Assembly: GCF_000956505.1 (NCBI RefSeq)
Contig: NZ_JYIX01000037.1
Coordinates: 276,129 to 340,128, forward strand
Source of the DNA: Microbacterium azadirachtae
GTDB taxonomy: Bacteria > Actinomycetota > Actinomycetes > Actinomycetales > Microbacteriaceae
Direction of reading: 5' to 3'
Length of the DNA: 64,000 nucleotides
In this document: positions 52,809 to 62,104 of the stretch, one piece after another
Layout of the letters: every line of letters begins with the position of its first letter
Position numbering within the stretch: the stretch's first letter is position 1
The notes under the pieces: model-generated
Databases searched by the model: none
Told to the model about the DNA's origin: nothing
Seen by the model: only the letters and a program-made list of their open reading frames with translations
Program-made: the position numbers and the translations under genes

Positions 52809-55800
52809 TCACAGGGCCTTCCGCAGCGTGTAGCCGCGCGGAGTGGCGACGAACCCGGCCTCCTGCAGCAGCCGGCCGAGCAGGGATCCACCGGTCGTGC
52901 CGTACATCCCGTCTCCGTTCACCTTCTCGACCGTGAGGGTCTCCAGCCGCCGCGCCTTCGCGGTCGCCGCGAGCTCGGCGGTCGCCGCGCGGAGCTCATC
53001 CTCGTCGTCCGCGAAGGCGAGCACGGTCTTGCCGCCGCGCTCGAGATAGAGGGTGAGGGCACCGTCGACCAGCACGACCAGGGCGCCGGCCTTGCGGCCG
53101 GGCCGGTGCGAGACGTCGTCCCGCCGGGGCCAGCCGAGCGCCGCCCCGTACGGGTTGGCCGGGTCGGTCGCGGCGAGTGTGCGCGCGATCCGCGGAGGGG
53201 GATCGGCGAGCCCGGAGAACGTGCGGAGCCGGTCGATCGTGGCCGAGGCGGCGAACTGGGCCGCGCCGAGCTTCTCGATCACGTAGCCGCGTCGGCAGTG
53301 CCCCGCCTCCTCGAACCCCGCGAGCACCCGGTAGGCCTGGGCGAAGCCGCCCGGCAGGCCCTCCGACTGCACGGATCCGCGCGTGACGACGCCGTAGCGG
53401 TCCAGCAGCAGGCCCGCGGAGACCGTGGCGCGCCGGGCCGGATCCGTCTCCGCCTCCGGCAGCAGGGACCAGCGCCCTCCGACGTTCAGCGGTCGCGGCG
53501 CGGAGGCGGGCCGCGCGAGCGACATGCCCCGGAAGGTGCGTGCGCGGGGGGCGCGGCGCGCGACCTTATGCGCCTGGTTGCCGCCGCTCAGGAGCACGCG
53601 GATCGGGGCGAAGGTGTCGTTCGTGACGTGGCCCGACCACGCGAGGTTCCAGAGCGCCTCGACCACGGAGGCCTCGTTCTCGGCGCCCGTGGCTTCGCGC
53701 AGCTGCGCGGCGAAGTATGCGCCGCCCGAGGCGAGCGCGGCGAGCAGCTGGGCTTCGAGGGATCCCGGCTCCGGCGCCTCCTCGGCGAACGGGACCGTGA
53801 ACGGCGCGAGATCCGCGGGGTGCAGGGAGACCCAGCCGTCGCGACCGGGGAGGCTTCCGTGGCCGGCCCAGACGACCTCCCCGGAGCTGGTCAGCTCGTC
53901 GAGCATCGCGGGCGTGTAGTCGCGCACGCGCTGCGGCAGGACCAGCGACTCCCAGGCGCTCGCCGGGATCGGCACGCCGGCGAGCTGTTCGATCGCGGTC
54001 GCGACCCCGTCGATGCCCTCGAGCGGCCGCGCGAGGTGCTGCCACTCCGGAAGGAAGCGCGCGAATGCGGCGGGCGACACGGGCTCGACGCTGCCGCGGA
54101 TGGCTGCCAGCGAGCGCATCCGCAGCCGCCGCAGCACCTCGGTGTCGCACCACTCCGTCTCATCCGGGCCTGCGGACGTCGCAGACGCGCGGGCCCCCGC
54201 CTCGGAGGCGCTCGGAGGATCCGGCAGGAAGTACCCGCTCGTGACGCGCCCGTCGGCCTCGAGCCGTTGCAGCGTCTGCCGCACGATCGCCGATCCGAGT
54301 CCGAAGCGGGCGGCGACGGCGGATCCGAGGAAGGGGCCGTGCGTGCGCGCATGCCGGGCCACGAGATCGCCGAGCGGATCCGCGACCGGCTCCAGGAACG
54401 CCACGGGGATCCCGACGGGAAGCGGCACGCCCAGTGCGTCGCGGAGTCGACCCGCGTCCTCGATCGCGGCGACCCTGCGGACGCCGCCGATCGTGACCTC
54501 GATCGCGCGGCGGGCGTCGACCAGGGCGACGAGGTGGGCGGCGGCCTCCGCCACGCCCTTCGTCTCGTCGCTGCGCTCCTCGCTCAGGGACCGGTCGGCT
54601 TCCGGTCCCTGAGCGAGCGAGGCGAGACGAGGGGCGTCGGGTGTATCGGCCGGTTCGAGCCGCACCGCGACCTCGCCCGCGTCGAGCGGCCCGAGCAGGC
54701 GCAGCAGATCCGCGACGCCCTCGACGCCGCGCGCCCGGCGGGACGGATCCAGCCTCTGCGCCTCGCGCTCGAACTGGGCGATGACTTCCGGGTCCAGCAG
54801 CTCGCGCAGCTCGACCGTGCCGAGCAGCTCGCCCAGCAGCGCCGGATCCACCGACAGCGCGGCGGCCCGGCGCTCCGCGAGCGGGGAGTCGCCCTCGTAC
54901 ATGAAGGCGCCGACGTAGCCGAACAGCAGGTCGCGGGCGAAAGGCGAGGGCTGGGCGGTCTGCACCTCGACGAGCTGGATGCGTCGCTCCGCGATGCCGG
55001 TCGCGAGACGCCGCAGCGAGGGCAGGTCGTAGACGTCCTGCAGCACCTCGCGCAGCGTCTCCAGGATGATCGGGAACGTCGGGTGCTTGCGGGCGACCTC
55101 GAGCAGCTGCGCCGATCGCTGCCGCTGCTGCCACAGCGGGGTGCGCCGGTTGGGGTTCATCCGCGGCATGAGCAGCGCGCGCGCCGCGCACTCGCGGAAG
55201 CGCGAGGCGAACAGCGCGGATCCGCCCACCTCGTCGGTCACGATCCGCTCGAGCTCGTCGGGCTCGAAGACGAACAGCTCGGCGCCGGGAGGCTCCGCGT
55301 CGGCGTCCGGCACGCGAACGATGATGCCGTCGTCGCTCGCGACCGCCGACCCCTCCACGCCGAGGCGCTCGCGGATGCGGGCGTTCACGGCCAGGGCCCA
55401 CGGTGCGTGCACCTTCTGCCCGTAGGGCGAGTGCAGGATCACGCGCCAGTCGCCGATCTCGTCGCGGCTGCGCTCGACGGTCAGCGCGCGGTCGGTGGGC
55501 AGCGTGCCCGTCGACTCCTTCTGCTCGTTCAGGTGCGCGAGCAGGTTCGCCTGCGCACGGTCGTCGAGCCCGGCGGCGCTGAGGCGCTCCCGCGCCTTCT
55601 CGGGCGTCGCGCCCTGCACCTCGCGGTTGAAGACGCCGAGCGCCTCGCCGAGCTCGAACGGGCGACCGAGGCCGTCGCCGTGCCAGAACGGCACCTTGCC
55701 CGGTTGCCCGTAGGCCGGGATCACGTTGACCCGGTCGTGCGTGATCTCGGCGATCCGCCAGCTCGTGGTGCCGAGTGTGAAGACATCGCCGACCCGTGAC

Positions 55801-57677
55801 TCGTAGACCATCTCCTCATCGAGTTCGCCGACGCGGGCGCCGGTCGTCTCCCCGGCGACGAAGACGCCGAACAGCCCGCGGTCGGGGATCGTGCCGCCGC
55901 TCGTGACCGCGATCCGCTGCGCGCCGGGGCGTCCGGTGAGCGTGCCGGCGTCGCGGTCCCAGACGAGGCGCGGGCGCAGCTCGGCGAACTCGTCGGAGGG
56001 GAAGCGCCCGGCGAGCAGATCCAGCGTCGCCTCGTACGCCGAGCGGGGGAGCGCGGCGAAGGGCGCACTCCGGCGCACCGTGTCGAACCACTGCTCCACG
56101 TCGAGGGGCTCCAGCGCGCAGGCGGCGACGGTCTGCTGCGCGAGGATGTCGAGGGGGTTCCGCGGCACGCTGATCGCCTCGATCTGCCCCGCGAGCATGC
56201 GCTCGGTGACGATCGCGGTGTGCAGCACGTCGCCGCGGTGCTTGGGGAACAGCGAGGCACGGCTGATCTCGCCGACCTGGTGCCCCGCGCGACCCACGCG
56301 CTGCAGTCCTGACGCGGCGGACGGCGGGGCCTCCACCTGGATCACGAGGTCCACAGCGCCCATGTCGATGCCGAGCTCGAGGCTGCTCGTCGCGACGACG
56401 CAGCGCAGCACGCCCGACTTGAGCTCCTCCTCGACGATCGCCCGCTGCTCCTTGGAGACCGAGCCGTGGTGCGCCTTGGCGAGCACCGGATCCGCTCCTG
56501 CGGTCGAACCGGCCTGCGCCATCATGGCCGCGGGCACCATGGCCGCCGGCAGGTCGAGCCCGATCCGTTCGCTGTAGATCTCGTTCAGCCGCCCCGTGAG
56601 GCGCTCGGCGAGGCGGCGCGAATTTGCGAACACGATCGTGGAGCGGTTCTGCAGGATCTTGTCGACGATCGCCTCTTCGACGTGCGGCCAGACGGATCCC
56701 GTCATCTCGGTGTTCTCGCCGAACGCGTCCGCGCCGAAATCGTCCGCGCGCTCGGCGCCGGCCGGTCGGGGGGTCTCGTCGGTGCCGGGAGGCGGGGGAG
56801 GGTTGAGCATGTCCTCGATCGGCACGACGACCTGCAGATCGAAGGTCTTCGAGGCAGGAGGCGCCACGATCTCGACGGGCTGCGCGCCGCCGAGGAACCG
56901 CGCCACCTCGTCGATCGGGCGCACGGTCGCGCTCAGGCCGATGCGCTGCACGGGGGCCTCGGCCCCGGCCGCGCGGCGCAACTGGTCGAGCCGTTCGAGG
57001 CTGACCGCGAGATGGGCGCCGCGCTTGGTCGCGGCGACCGCGTGCACCTCGTCGATGATGACCGTGTGCACGTCGCGCAGGGTGTCGCCGGCCCGGCTCG
57101 TGAGCATGAGGTACAGCGATTCGGGCGTGGTGATGAGGATGTCCGGCGGATCCACGACCAGGCGGCGGCGGTCCGACGAGGTCGTGTCGCCCGAGCGCAC
57201 CCCCACCGTCACGGAGGGTGCAGGGATCCCGAGCCGACGGGCGGACTGGCCGATGCCGATGAGCGGCGAGCGGAGGTTGCGCTCCACATCGACGCCGAGG
57301 GCCTTGAGCGGCGAGATGTAGAGGATCCGGGTGCGTCCGGGGCCCTCGGCGTCCTTCTTCGCCGAAGGGCGTTTCTTCGAAGGACGCGAGGGAGCCTGGC
57401 GCGCGGGGGCGGCTTCGTCAGCGGCAGCGGATTCGGGCGCAGCACCCTCGGCGGCGCGCTCGCGGAACACCCGGTCGATCGCCCAGAGGAAGGCCGACAG
57501 CGTCTTGCCCGACCCGGTCGGCGCGACGACGAGAGCATGCCTCCCGCCCGAGATCGCCTCCCACGCCCCCGCCTGCGCCGGGGTGGGTGCGGTGAACGCC
57601 CCGCGGAACCAGTCCTGGGTCGCGGGGGTGAAGCGGTCGAGCACGCGGTGCGCTGAGCCGGTCGGAGCGTCGCTCAT
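52809..57677 (-). CDS. lhr: Lhr-family ATP-dependent DNA helicase
   Basis: 1622 residues. N-terminal SF2 helicase core with Walker A APTGSGKTLSAF (about 51-62), DEVH (IIDEVHAV), motif III LSATVRP, motif VI QRVGRAGH; then the Lhr winged-helix and beta-barrel core (to about 880) and the long actinobacterial C-terminal Lhr-CTD. It unwinds RNA-DNA and DNA duplexes in repair. A Lys/Pro/Ala-rich linker interrupts the core at about 100-135. A palindromic intergenic repeat (54560-54630) is translated in frame at about residues 1016-1039. MSDAPTG start preferred; an upstream ATG at 57746 lacks support. Confidence 0.95.
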   Translation of the reverse strand: MSDAPTGSAHRVLDRFTPATQDWFRGAFTAPTPAQAGAWEAISGGRHALVVAPTGSGKTLSAFLWAIDRVFRERAAEGAAPESAAADEAAPARQAPSRPSKKRPSAKKDAEGPGRTRILYISPLKALGVDVERNLRSPLIGIGQSARRLGIPAPSVTVGVRSGDTTSSDRRRLVVDPPDILITTPESLYLMLTSRAGDTLRDVHTVIIDEVHAVAATKRGAHLAVSLERLDQLRRAAGAEAPVQRIGLSATVRPIDEVARFLGGAQPVEIVAPPASKTFDLQVVVPIEDMLNPPPPPGTDETPRPAGAERADDFGADAFGENTEMTGSVWPHVEEAIVDKILQNRSTIVFANSRRLAERLTGRLNEIYSERIGLDLPAAMVPAAMMAQAGSTAGADPVLAKAHHGSVSKEQRAIVEEELKSGVLRCVVATSSLELGIDMGAVDLVIQVEAPPSAASGLQRVGRAGHQVGEISRASLFPKHRGDVLHTAIVTERMLAGQIEAISVPRNPLDILAQQTVAACALEPLDVEQWFDTVRRSAPFAALPRSAYEATLDLLAGRFPSDEFAELRPRLVWDRDAGTLTGRPGAQRIAVTSGGTIPDRGLFGVFVAGETTGARVGELDEEMVYESRVGDVFTLGTTSWRIAEITHDRVNVIPAYGQPGKVPFWHGDGLGRPFELGEALGVFNREVQGATPEKARERLSAAGLDDRAQANLLAHLNEQKESTGTLPTDRALTVERSRDEIGDWRVILHSPYGQKVHAPWALAVNARIRERLGVEGSAVASDDGIIVRVPDADAEPPGAELFVFEPDELERIVTDEVGGSALFASRFRECAARALLMPRMNPNRRTPLWQQRQRSAQLLEVARKHPTFPIILETLREVLQDVYDLPSLRRLATGIAERRIQLVEVQTAQPSPFARDLLFGYVGAFMYEGDSPLAERRAAALSVDPALLGELLGTVELRELLDPEVIAQFEREAQRLDPSRRARGVEGVADLLRLLGPLDAGEVAVRLEPADTPDAPRLASLAQGPEADRSLSEERSDETKGVAEAAAHLVALVDARRAIEVTIGGVRRVAAIEDAGRLRDALGVPLPVGIPVAFLEPVADPLGDLVARHARTHGPFLGSAVAARFGLGSAIVRQTLQRLEADGRVTSGYFLPDPPSASEAGARASATSAGPDETEWCDTEVLRRLRMRSLAAIRGSVEPVSPAAFARFLPEWQHLARPLEGIDGVATAIEQLAGVPIPASAWESLVLPQRVRDYTPAMLDELTSSGEVVWAGHGSLPGRDGWVSLHPADLAPFTVPFAEEAPEPGSLEAQLLAALASGGAYFAAQLREATGAENEASVVEALWNLAWSGHVTNDTFAPIRVLLSGGNQAHKVARRAPRARTFRGMSLARPASAPRPLNVGGRWSLLPEAETDPARRATVSAGLLLDRYGVVTRGSVQSEGLPGGFAQAYRVLAGFEEAGHCRRGYVIEKLGAAQFAASATIDRLRTFSGLADPPPRIARTLAATDPANPYGAALGWPRRDDVSHRPGRKAGALVVLVDGALTLYLERGGKTVLAFADDEDELRAATAELAATAKARRLETLTVEKVNGDGMYGTTGGSLLGRLLQEAGFVATPRGYTLRKAL
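54560..54630. repeat. Palindromic repeat inserted in frame inside lhr
   Basis: Left arm TCGTCTCG-TCG-CTGCGCTC-CTC-GCTCAGGGACCGG, 7-nt loop, then the near-complementary right arm ending GAGACGA. The left arm is identical to that of the intergenic element at 48455-48523. It is translated as a Ser/Glu/Asp-rich segment (RLASLAQGPEADRSLSEERS then DETKG). Confidence 0.85.
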
Positions 57678-57767
57678 CCGTCCATCTTCGCGGCTGCCGC
57701 GGACATTCGGGATCGGATCCGCCCTGGGCGCAACGCCCCGGAACACTCGTGGCGACGGCGCGTCCGC

Positions 57768-58238
57768 TCAGTGCCCGTCCTGTCCTCCGCCTCCGTGGCG
57801 CGCGCGGCGGGAGCGATCCCGCATCCCGGGGGAGAAGAAGATCAGCAGGCCGAGCACTGTCGGCACCAGGGCGGTCAACGCGAGCACGTATCCCTTCGGC
57901 TCCGCATAGCCGCGGCTGACGATCACCGCCTGCGCGATCGCGAACCCGAGTGAGAGTCCGGTGACGACGCTGCCGAGTGCGCGCAGGGCGACAGCCCCCG
58001 TGCCTGTCCCGCGCGCACGACGGGTCAGGAGATCGACGACGACGGCGAGCACTGTGCAGGCGACGGCGATGAGCATCCAGACGATGCTGACGATGCTCGC
58101 CTCGGTGTGCAGGTACCGCAACGTCGCGCCCGAGGCGACGACCCACGCGAGCGCGGCGATGATCCATGCGGTCGTGGACAGGGCTGAGGCAGCGCGTGCG
58201 CTGAGCCGCGGACGGGCGGACGGGTCGGCGGGATCCAT
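57768..58238 (-). CDS. Uncharacterized four-helix membrane protein
   Basis: 156 residues with four membrane helices (about 22-40, 46-70, 85-108, 118-136), a basic cytoplasmic loop between helices 2 and 3, and a Gly/His-rich basic tail (RDRSRRARHGGGGQDGH). No family recognised. Same strand as lhr, 90 bp upstream of it. Confidence 0.78.
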   Translation of the reverse strand: MDPADPSARPRLSARAASALSTTAWIIAALAWVVASGATLRYLHTEASIVSIVWMLIAVACTVLAVVVDLLTRRARGTGTGAVALRALGSVVTGLSLGFAIAQAVIVSRGYAEPKGYVLALTALVPTVLGLLIFFSPGMRDRSRRARHGGGGQDGH

Positions 58239-58331
58239 GCCTCGACGCTACCTCGGCGTGGGCCGTGCCCGTCTTCGACCCTGTCGCGGATCTCCAAGCC
58301 CTCCGTCCCGGCACGGTGCGAGCATGGAGGC

Positions 58332-58760
58332 ATGGCCGAGCACACCACGAACTACACGAGCACGTTCATCGAGGTGGCCGAGGACTGCCCGACGGACCAC
58401 GCGCAGGAACCGCCCGCGGGCCCTTCGACGAGCGCAGGGACCGTTCCCACGATCGGGGCGCTGCACTACCGGATGATCGCGGAGCACCCGTTCGAGCGGA
58501 CCTCCGATGACGTCATCTTCTCCACCTGGGCGCTGCGTCACGGCATCGACCCCGCGGATGGTGAGGCACGGGACGAGTTCTTCTCGAAGGGGCAGGCGTG
58601 CCTTCGTGCCTCGCCGCTCGGCAAGCGCTACGGCTGGGGCGTCCTCAGCGACGCCGAAGGACGGGTCACGCTGGTGCCTCGGGAGTCCGAGGAGTACGCG
58701 CTCCTCGCGGCGGATCCGACGCTCGGCCACACCCGCGCGATGCGGGCGAAGCGCGCCTGA
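58332..58760 (+). CDS. DUF6157 family protein
   Basis: 142 residues matching DUF6157: N-terminal HTTNYTSTFIEVAEDCPTD, central TSDDVIFSTWALRHGI, and C-terminal FFSKGQACLRASPLGKRYGWGVLSDAEGR. An inserted Pro/Gly/Ser stretch follows the N-terminal block. Function unknown; the family is widespread and soluble. Start has GGAGGC upstream. Confidence 0.9.
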   Translation: MAEHTTNYTSTFIEVAEDCPTDHAQEPPAGPSTSAGTVPTIGALHYRMIAEHPFERTSDDVIFSTWALRHGIDPADGEARDEFFSKGQACLRASPLGKRYGWGVLSDAEGRVTLVPRESEEYALLAADPTLGHTRAMRAKRA

Positions 58761-58779
58761 AACCGAGACCCCTGCGGGC

Positions 58780-58962
58780 TCACTTCTCCTTGGGGATGAG
58801 GATCCAGAGCACGATGTAGACCCACAGCGGCAGCCCCGCGAACACCATCAGGACGATGGCGAGCAGGCGCATGAGGAGGACGGGCCAGCCGAACCTGTGG
58901 GCGAGCGCGGCACAGACGCCGGCGATGATGCGGCCCTTGCGGGGGCGGACGAGGGTGCTCAT
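58780..58962 (-). CDS. PspC-domain small membrane protein
   Basis: 60 residues: LVRPRKGRIIAGVCAALAHRFGWPVLLMRLLAIVL followed by a second hydrophobic helix and IPKEK. This is a minimal PspC domain (membrane stress-associated). ATG at 58962 is preferred to a GTG 6 nt upstream. It follows the ABC-F gene by 46 bp on the same strand. Confidence 0.92.
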   Translation of the reverse strand: MSTLVRPRKGRIIAGVCAALAHRFGWPVLLMRLLAIVLMVFAGLPLWVYIVLWILIPKEK

Positions 58963-59008
58963 GCCCACATCCTGCCCCCGTGTCCTGGACGGCCGCTGGA
59001 TCGGGCCC

Positions 59009-60688
59009 TCACGGGTGGGGGGACAGCGAGACCTCGGAGAGGGCGCCGTCCGCGTCGAGCTCCAGCGTCAGATCCAGGTCCAGGCGCTGCAGGAACGCGT
59101 CGTCGTGGCTCACGACCAGCACCGCCCCGCGGTAGGCACGGAGCGCCTGCACGACCTGATCCACGGTGTCGAGGTCCAGATTGTTCGTCGGCTCGTCGAG
59201 CACTACGAGGTGCGGCGCGGGATCGGCCAGCAGCAGGGTCGCCAGCGCGACCCGGAAGCGCTCCCCGCCGGACAGCGCTCCCACCGGCCGGTCCATGGCG
59301 GCACCGCGGATCAGGAACCGGGCGAGCCGGTTGCGCAGATCCTTCTCCGGGATCTCCGGAGCGCGCGCCGCGACGTTCTCGACCACGGTCGCGGTCTCGT
59401 CGAGGCCGTCGATCCGCTGCGGCAGGTATCCGATCCGGTCCGTGTGCGGGACGCCGCTCAGGACGGACACCTCGGGCACGGAGGCAGGATCCGACGGGGC
59501 AGGATCCGCGCCCGGGTCCGCACCCGGATCCGCGGAGCCGGCCTCGTCGACGAGTCGCCGGAGCAGCGTCGTCTTGCCCACCCCGTTGCGTCCGATCAGC
59601 GCGACGCGCTCGGGGCCCTGGATCGTCCAGAACCTCTCGGCGTCTCCGAGGGTCGCGATGCGCCGGCTCCGGGAGACGCCGGGATCCGGCAGCTCGATCT
59701 TCATCGTGGCGTCGTTGCGGATCCGATGCCCTGCCGCGTCGAGGGCGTCGCGCGCCGTGCCCTCCTTCTCGGCGACCTCGGTGCGGAGCCGGCCGGCCGA
59801 GACCTGCGCCGCCATCTTGCGGCCGTTCGCGACGATCTTCGGCACGCGCTTCTCCTCGAAGGCCTTCTTCGCCATCTGCGAGCGGGTCGCGAGCTTCAGC
59901 TCGGCTTCGATGCGCTGTCGCTTCTCCTTCCTGAAGGCCTGCTTGGCATCCCTCTCGGCCTGCTTCGCGGACTCCTGCTCGGTATCCAGCCACGTGCGCC
60001 ACTCCGAGTAGGGGCCGCCGAAGACGCTGAGCTCGCGGCCGTACAGCTCGGCGGTGTCGTCCATGAGCTCGAGCAACGCGACGTCGTGGCTGACCACCAC
60101 GAGGGTGCCCCGCCAGGAGCGCACCATCTCGCCGAGCCGTGCCCGCGCCTCGCGGTCGAGGTTGTTGGTCGGCTCGTCGAGCAGCGTGATCGGCGCGCGA
60201 CGGGCGCGGATCCCGGCGATCGCGACGAGCACCGCCTCCCCGCCCGAGAGCTCGCCGACGGTGCGGTCGAGGAACGACGGATCCAGGCCGGCCTCGGCCA
60301 GCGCCGCCTCGGCGCGGGCCTCGACGTCCCAGTCGTCGCCGACCTCGTCGAAACGGGCGGGGTCGACATCGCCCGCCGCGATCGCGCGGACCGCGTCGAG
60401 CGCTCCGGCCACGCCGAGGAGCTCGGCCACGCGGGCGTGCGTGTCGAGCGTGAGGCGCTGCGGCAGGTACGCCACCTCGCCGGTCGCGGTGATGTGCCCT
60501 GACGTCGGGGTCAGCTCGCCGGCGATGAGGCGGAGCAGCGTCGACTTGCCGGATCCGTTGCGTCCGACGAGGCCGGTGCGGCCTGCGCCGAAGGCGCCGG
60601 ACACGCTGTCGAGTGCGGTGGATCCGTCGGGCCAGGTGAAGGTGACGCGGTCGAGCACGACCGCGGAGGAGGGGGTGAGGAATGACAT
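59009..60688 (-). CDS. ABC-F family ATPase (ribosome-protection/translation-factor type)
   Basis: 559 residues with two ABC domains and no membrane segment. First Walker A GRNGSGKST (about 42-50), signature LSGGEAVLVAIAG, Walker B ITLLDEPTNNLD; basic inter-domain linker at about 235-310 (the ribosome-contacting arm); second Walker A GRNGVGKTT, signature LSGGERFRVALAT and LVVLDEPTNNLDLD. An acidic/Pro insert (about 380-395) lies in domain 2. It could be a housekeeping ABC-F or an antibiotic-resistance ABC-F; the leader of about 210 nt hints at regulated expression. Confidence 0.92.
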   Translation of the reverse strand: MSFLTPSSAVVLDRVTFTWPDGSTALDSVSGAFGAGRTGLVGRNGSGKSTLLRLIAGELTPTSGHITATGEVAYLPQRLTLDTHARVAELLGVAGALDAVRAIAAGDVDPARFDEVGDDWDVEARAEAALAEAGLDPSFLDRTVGELSGGEAVLVAIAGIRARRAPITLLDEPTNNLDREARARLGEMVRSWRGTLVVVSHDVALLELMDDTAELYGRELSVFGGPYSEWRTWLDTEQESAKQAERDAKQAFRKEKRQRIEAELKLATRSQMAKKAFEEKRVPKIVANGRKMAAQVSAGRLRTEVAEKEGTARDALDAAGHRIRNDATMKIELPDPGVSRSRRIATLGDAERFWTIQGPERVALIGRNGVGKTTLLRRLVDEAGSADPGADPGADPAPSDPASVPEVSVLSGVPHTDRIGYLPQRIDGLDETATVVENVAARAPEIPEKDLRNRLARFLIRGAAMDRPVGALSGGERFRVALATLLLADPAPHLVVLDEPTNNLDLDTVDQVVQALRAYRGAVLVVSHDDAFLQRLDLDLTLELDADGALSEVSLSPHP

Positions 60689-61036
60689 GGGCGGCTCCCA
60701 GAAGGTGTTCGGGGTGCGCTGATGCCGATCGGTCTGAGCCCGTGGAAGGGCGGAACCGTCGCAGAAGGACGGATCTCAGAGACCGGAGATGCCTGTGCCG
60801 GAACAAGCGAGGGCAGGAAGGAGTGTCGGATCAGCGCGTGAATGGAACGCGGAGGCGACGACTCAGATCAAGGGACTTCCTTACACGGCGGACAGGACCC
60901 GGACGACGATACCGGGCGCCCTGGATTCGTGCAACCCGGGCGTGTCGCGTCTGCGGTGTCATCGGATCCGTCCGGCAGGATCAGGATCCGTCCTGCGGCG
61001 GATGCCCGCACTCCTGAGGCGATCTAGCCTGGAGGC
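60689..61036 (-). promoter_or_regulatory. ABC-F promoter and long 5' leader
   Basis: This 348-bp gap holds a good minus-strand promoter: TTGCAC (60934-60929), 17-bp spacer, TATCGT (60911-60906), predicting transcription from about 60899 and a leader of about 210 nt before the ABC-F ATG. The leader contains AAGGAAG-type ribosome-site sequence followed by very short open frames, but no leader peptide is convincing. A direct repeat of GGATCCGTCC is near 60963-60996. The plus-strand end carries the GGAGG site of the gene at 61037. Confidence 0.6.
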
Positions 61037-61375
61037 ATGGAAGAGCAGCGGCCGGGATCCGGCGAGACGATGCGCCGCGTGGGCCTCGGCGCCGGGCTCG
61101 CGATCGGCATGGGCGTCGGTGTGGCGCTCGGCGCCGGTCTGAACAACATGGGCACCGGGATCGCTCTCGGCCTCGTGATCGGCGCCGCGGTCATGGTGGC
61201 GTTCACGGCGGCGGGCACGCGCATGCAGCGGGAGGAGCAGCGGCGCAGGGCGGAGGCCGAGGGCGGAACGGACGCCGGGCCGGTGGACGATCGCGATGCC
61301 GACGCCTCTGGCCGCGACCTCCCGGGCGACCAGCCCGATCAGCCGTCGAGCGGATCCTCCGGCGCCGGGGCCTGA
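61037..61375 (+). CDS. Small two-helix glycine-rich membrane protein
   Basis: 112 residues. Two adjacent Gly/Ala-rich membrane helices (about 15-34 and 40-60) and a long acidic, Gln/Ser/Asp-rich cytoplasmic tail. GGAGG lies 2 nt before the ATG. No family recognised. Its last 37 bp overlap the end of the convergent esterase gene. Confidence 0.78.
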   Translation: MEEQRPGSGETMRRVGLGAGLAIGMGVGVALGAGLNNMGTGIALGLVIGAAVMVAFTAAGTRMQREEQRRRAEAEGGTDAGPVDDRDADASGRDLPGDQPDQPSSGSSGAGA

Positions 61376-62016
61376 AGGCCGTCCAGCCACCCGTCGAGGA
61401 AGCGCCGCACATCGGCCAGCTCCTCCTCCGACACGCTGTGCGTGAGACCCGGATACACGCGCCCGGTCAGCTCCGAGTGCTCCGGGAGCCACTGCGCGGT
61501 GTGCACGATGAGGGCGGGAGGGATGACGTCGTCCCTCGAACCGCGCCCCCAGAACACCGGGGTGCGGCGCTCGCGCAGCGCGGCGTCGCCCGGGAGGTCG
61601 CCCGGGGCCGCGTAGCCGCTCAGGTTCACGACCGCGGCGATCCGCGCGGGATCCTCGCGGGCCGTCTGGAGCGCCACCGAGGCGCCCTGCGAGAAGCCGA
61701 GCAGCGCGATCGACGGGGCGTCGGCGGCCTCCGCGTCGAGCCAGCGCAGCACGGCCTCCGCGGCGGCGGTCACCGAGGCGGGGTCCCGCCGCTCCAGCTC
61801 GTCGATGGGGTACCAGGAGCGTCCTGGCATCGGCCACGGGGCGCCCAGCGGCGCCGGCAGCGACGCCACGGTCACGCCCTCGGGCAGGAACGGCACGAGC
61901 GAGAACAGATCCCGCTCATCGGATCCGTAGCCGTGCAGGAGGACGAGCAGCGGCAGCGCCTCGTCCTGTCGCGTCCAGCGCACCGCTGCGCGATCGATCT
62001 CCACGGGTTCGGCCAT
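61339..62016 (-). CDS. Alpha/beta hydrolase (phospholipase/carboxylesterase family)
   Basis: 225 residues with a PF02230-type esterase fold: LLVLLHGYGSDERDLFSLVPFLP oxyanion loop, nucleophile in LLGFSQGAS, acid in GRGSRDDVIPP and His in GLTHSVSEEE. Cytosolic; would cleave carboxyl esters or acyl thioesters. Start at MAEPVEI with GGATGGAG upstream. Convergent and overlapping with the small membrane protein gene. Confidence 0.92.
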   Translation of the reverse strand: MAEPVEIDRAAVRWTRQDEALPLLVLLHGYGSDERDLFSLVPFLPEGVTVASLPAPLGAPWPMPGRSWYPIDELERRDPASVTAAAEAVLRWLDAEAADAPSIALLGFSQGASVALQTAREDPARIAAVVNLSGYAAPGDLPGDAALRERRTPVFWGRGSRDDVIPPALIVHTAQWLPEHSELTGRVYPGLTHSVSEEELADVRRFLDGWLDGLQAPAPEDPLDG

Positions 62017-62104
62017 GGCTCCATCCTGCCCCAGGCCGGTGACGTCCCGCCCCGGATCCGGGTTCGCACTCGGTGCGCATGGCAGACGCTGGTAGAAAGA
62101 GACC

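Noticed and set aside
54645..54660. tRNA T-loop-like GGTTCGAGCC
   Set aside because: Lies within the lhr coding sequence and lacks an acceptor stem and anticodon arm; no tRNA gene is visible in the window.
52773..55799. 1008-residue plus-strand open frame opposite lhr
   Set aside because: Antisense shadow of the Lhr helicase; no start signal and Arg/Gly/Glu-rich low-information sequence.
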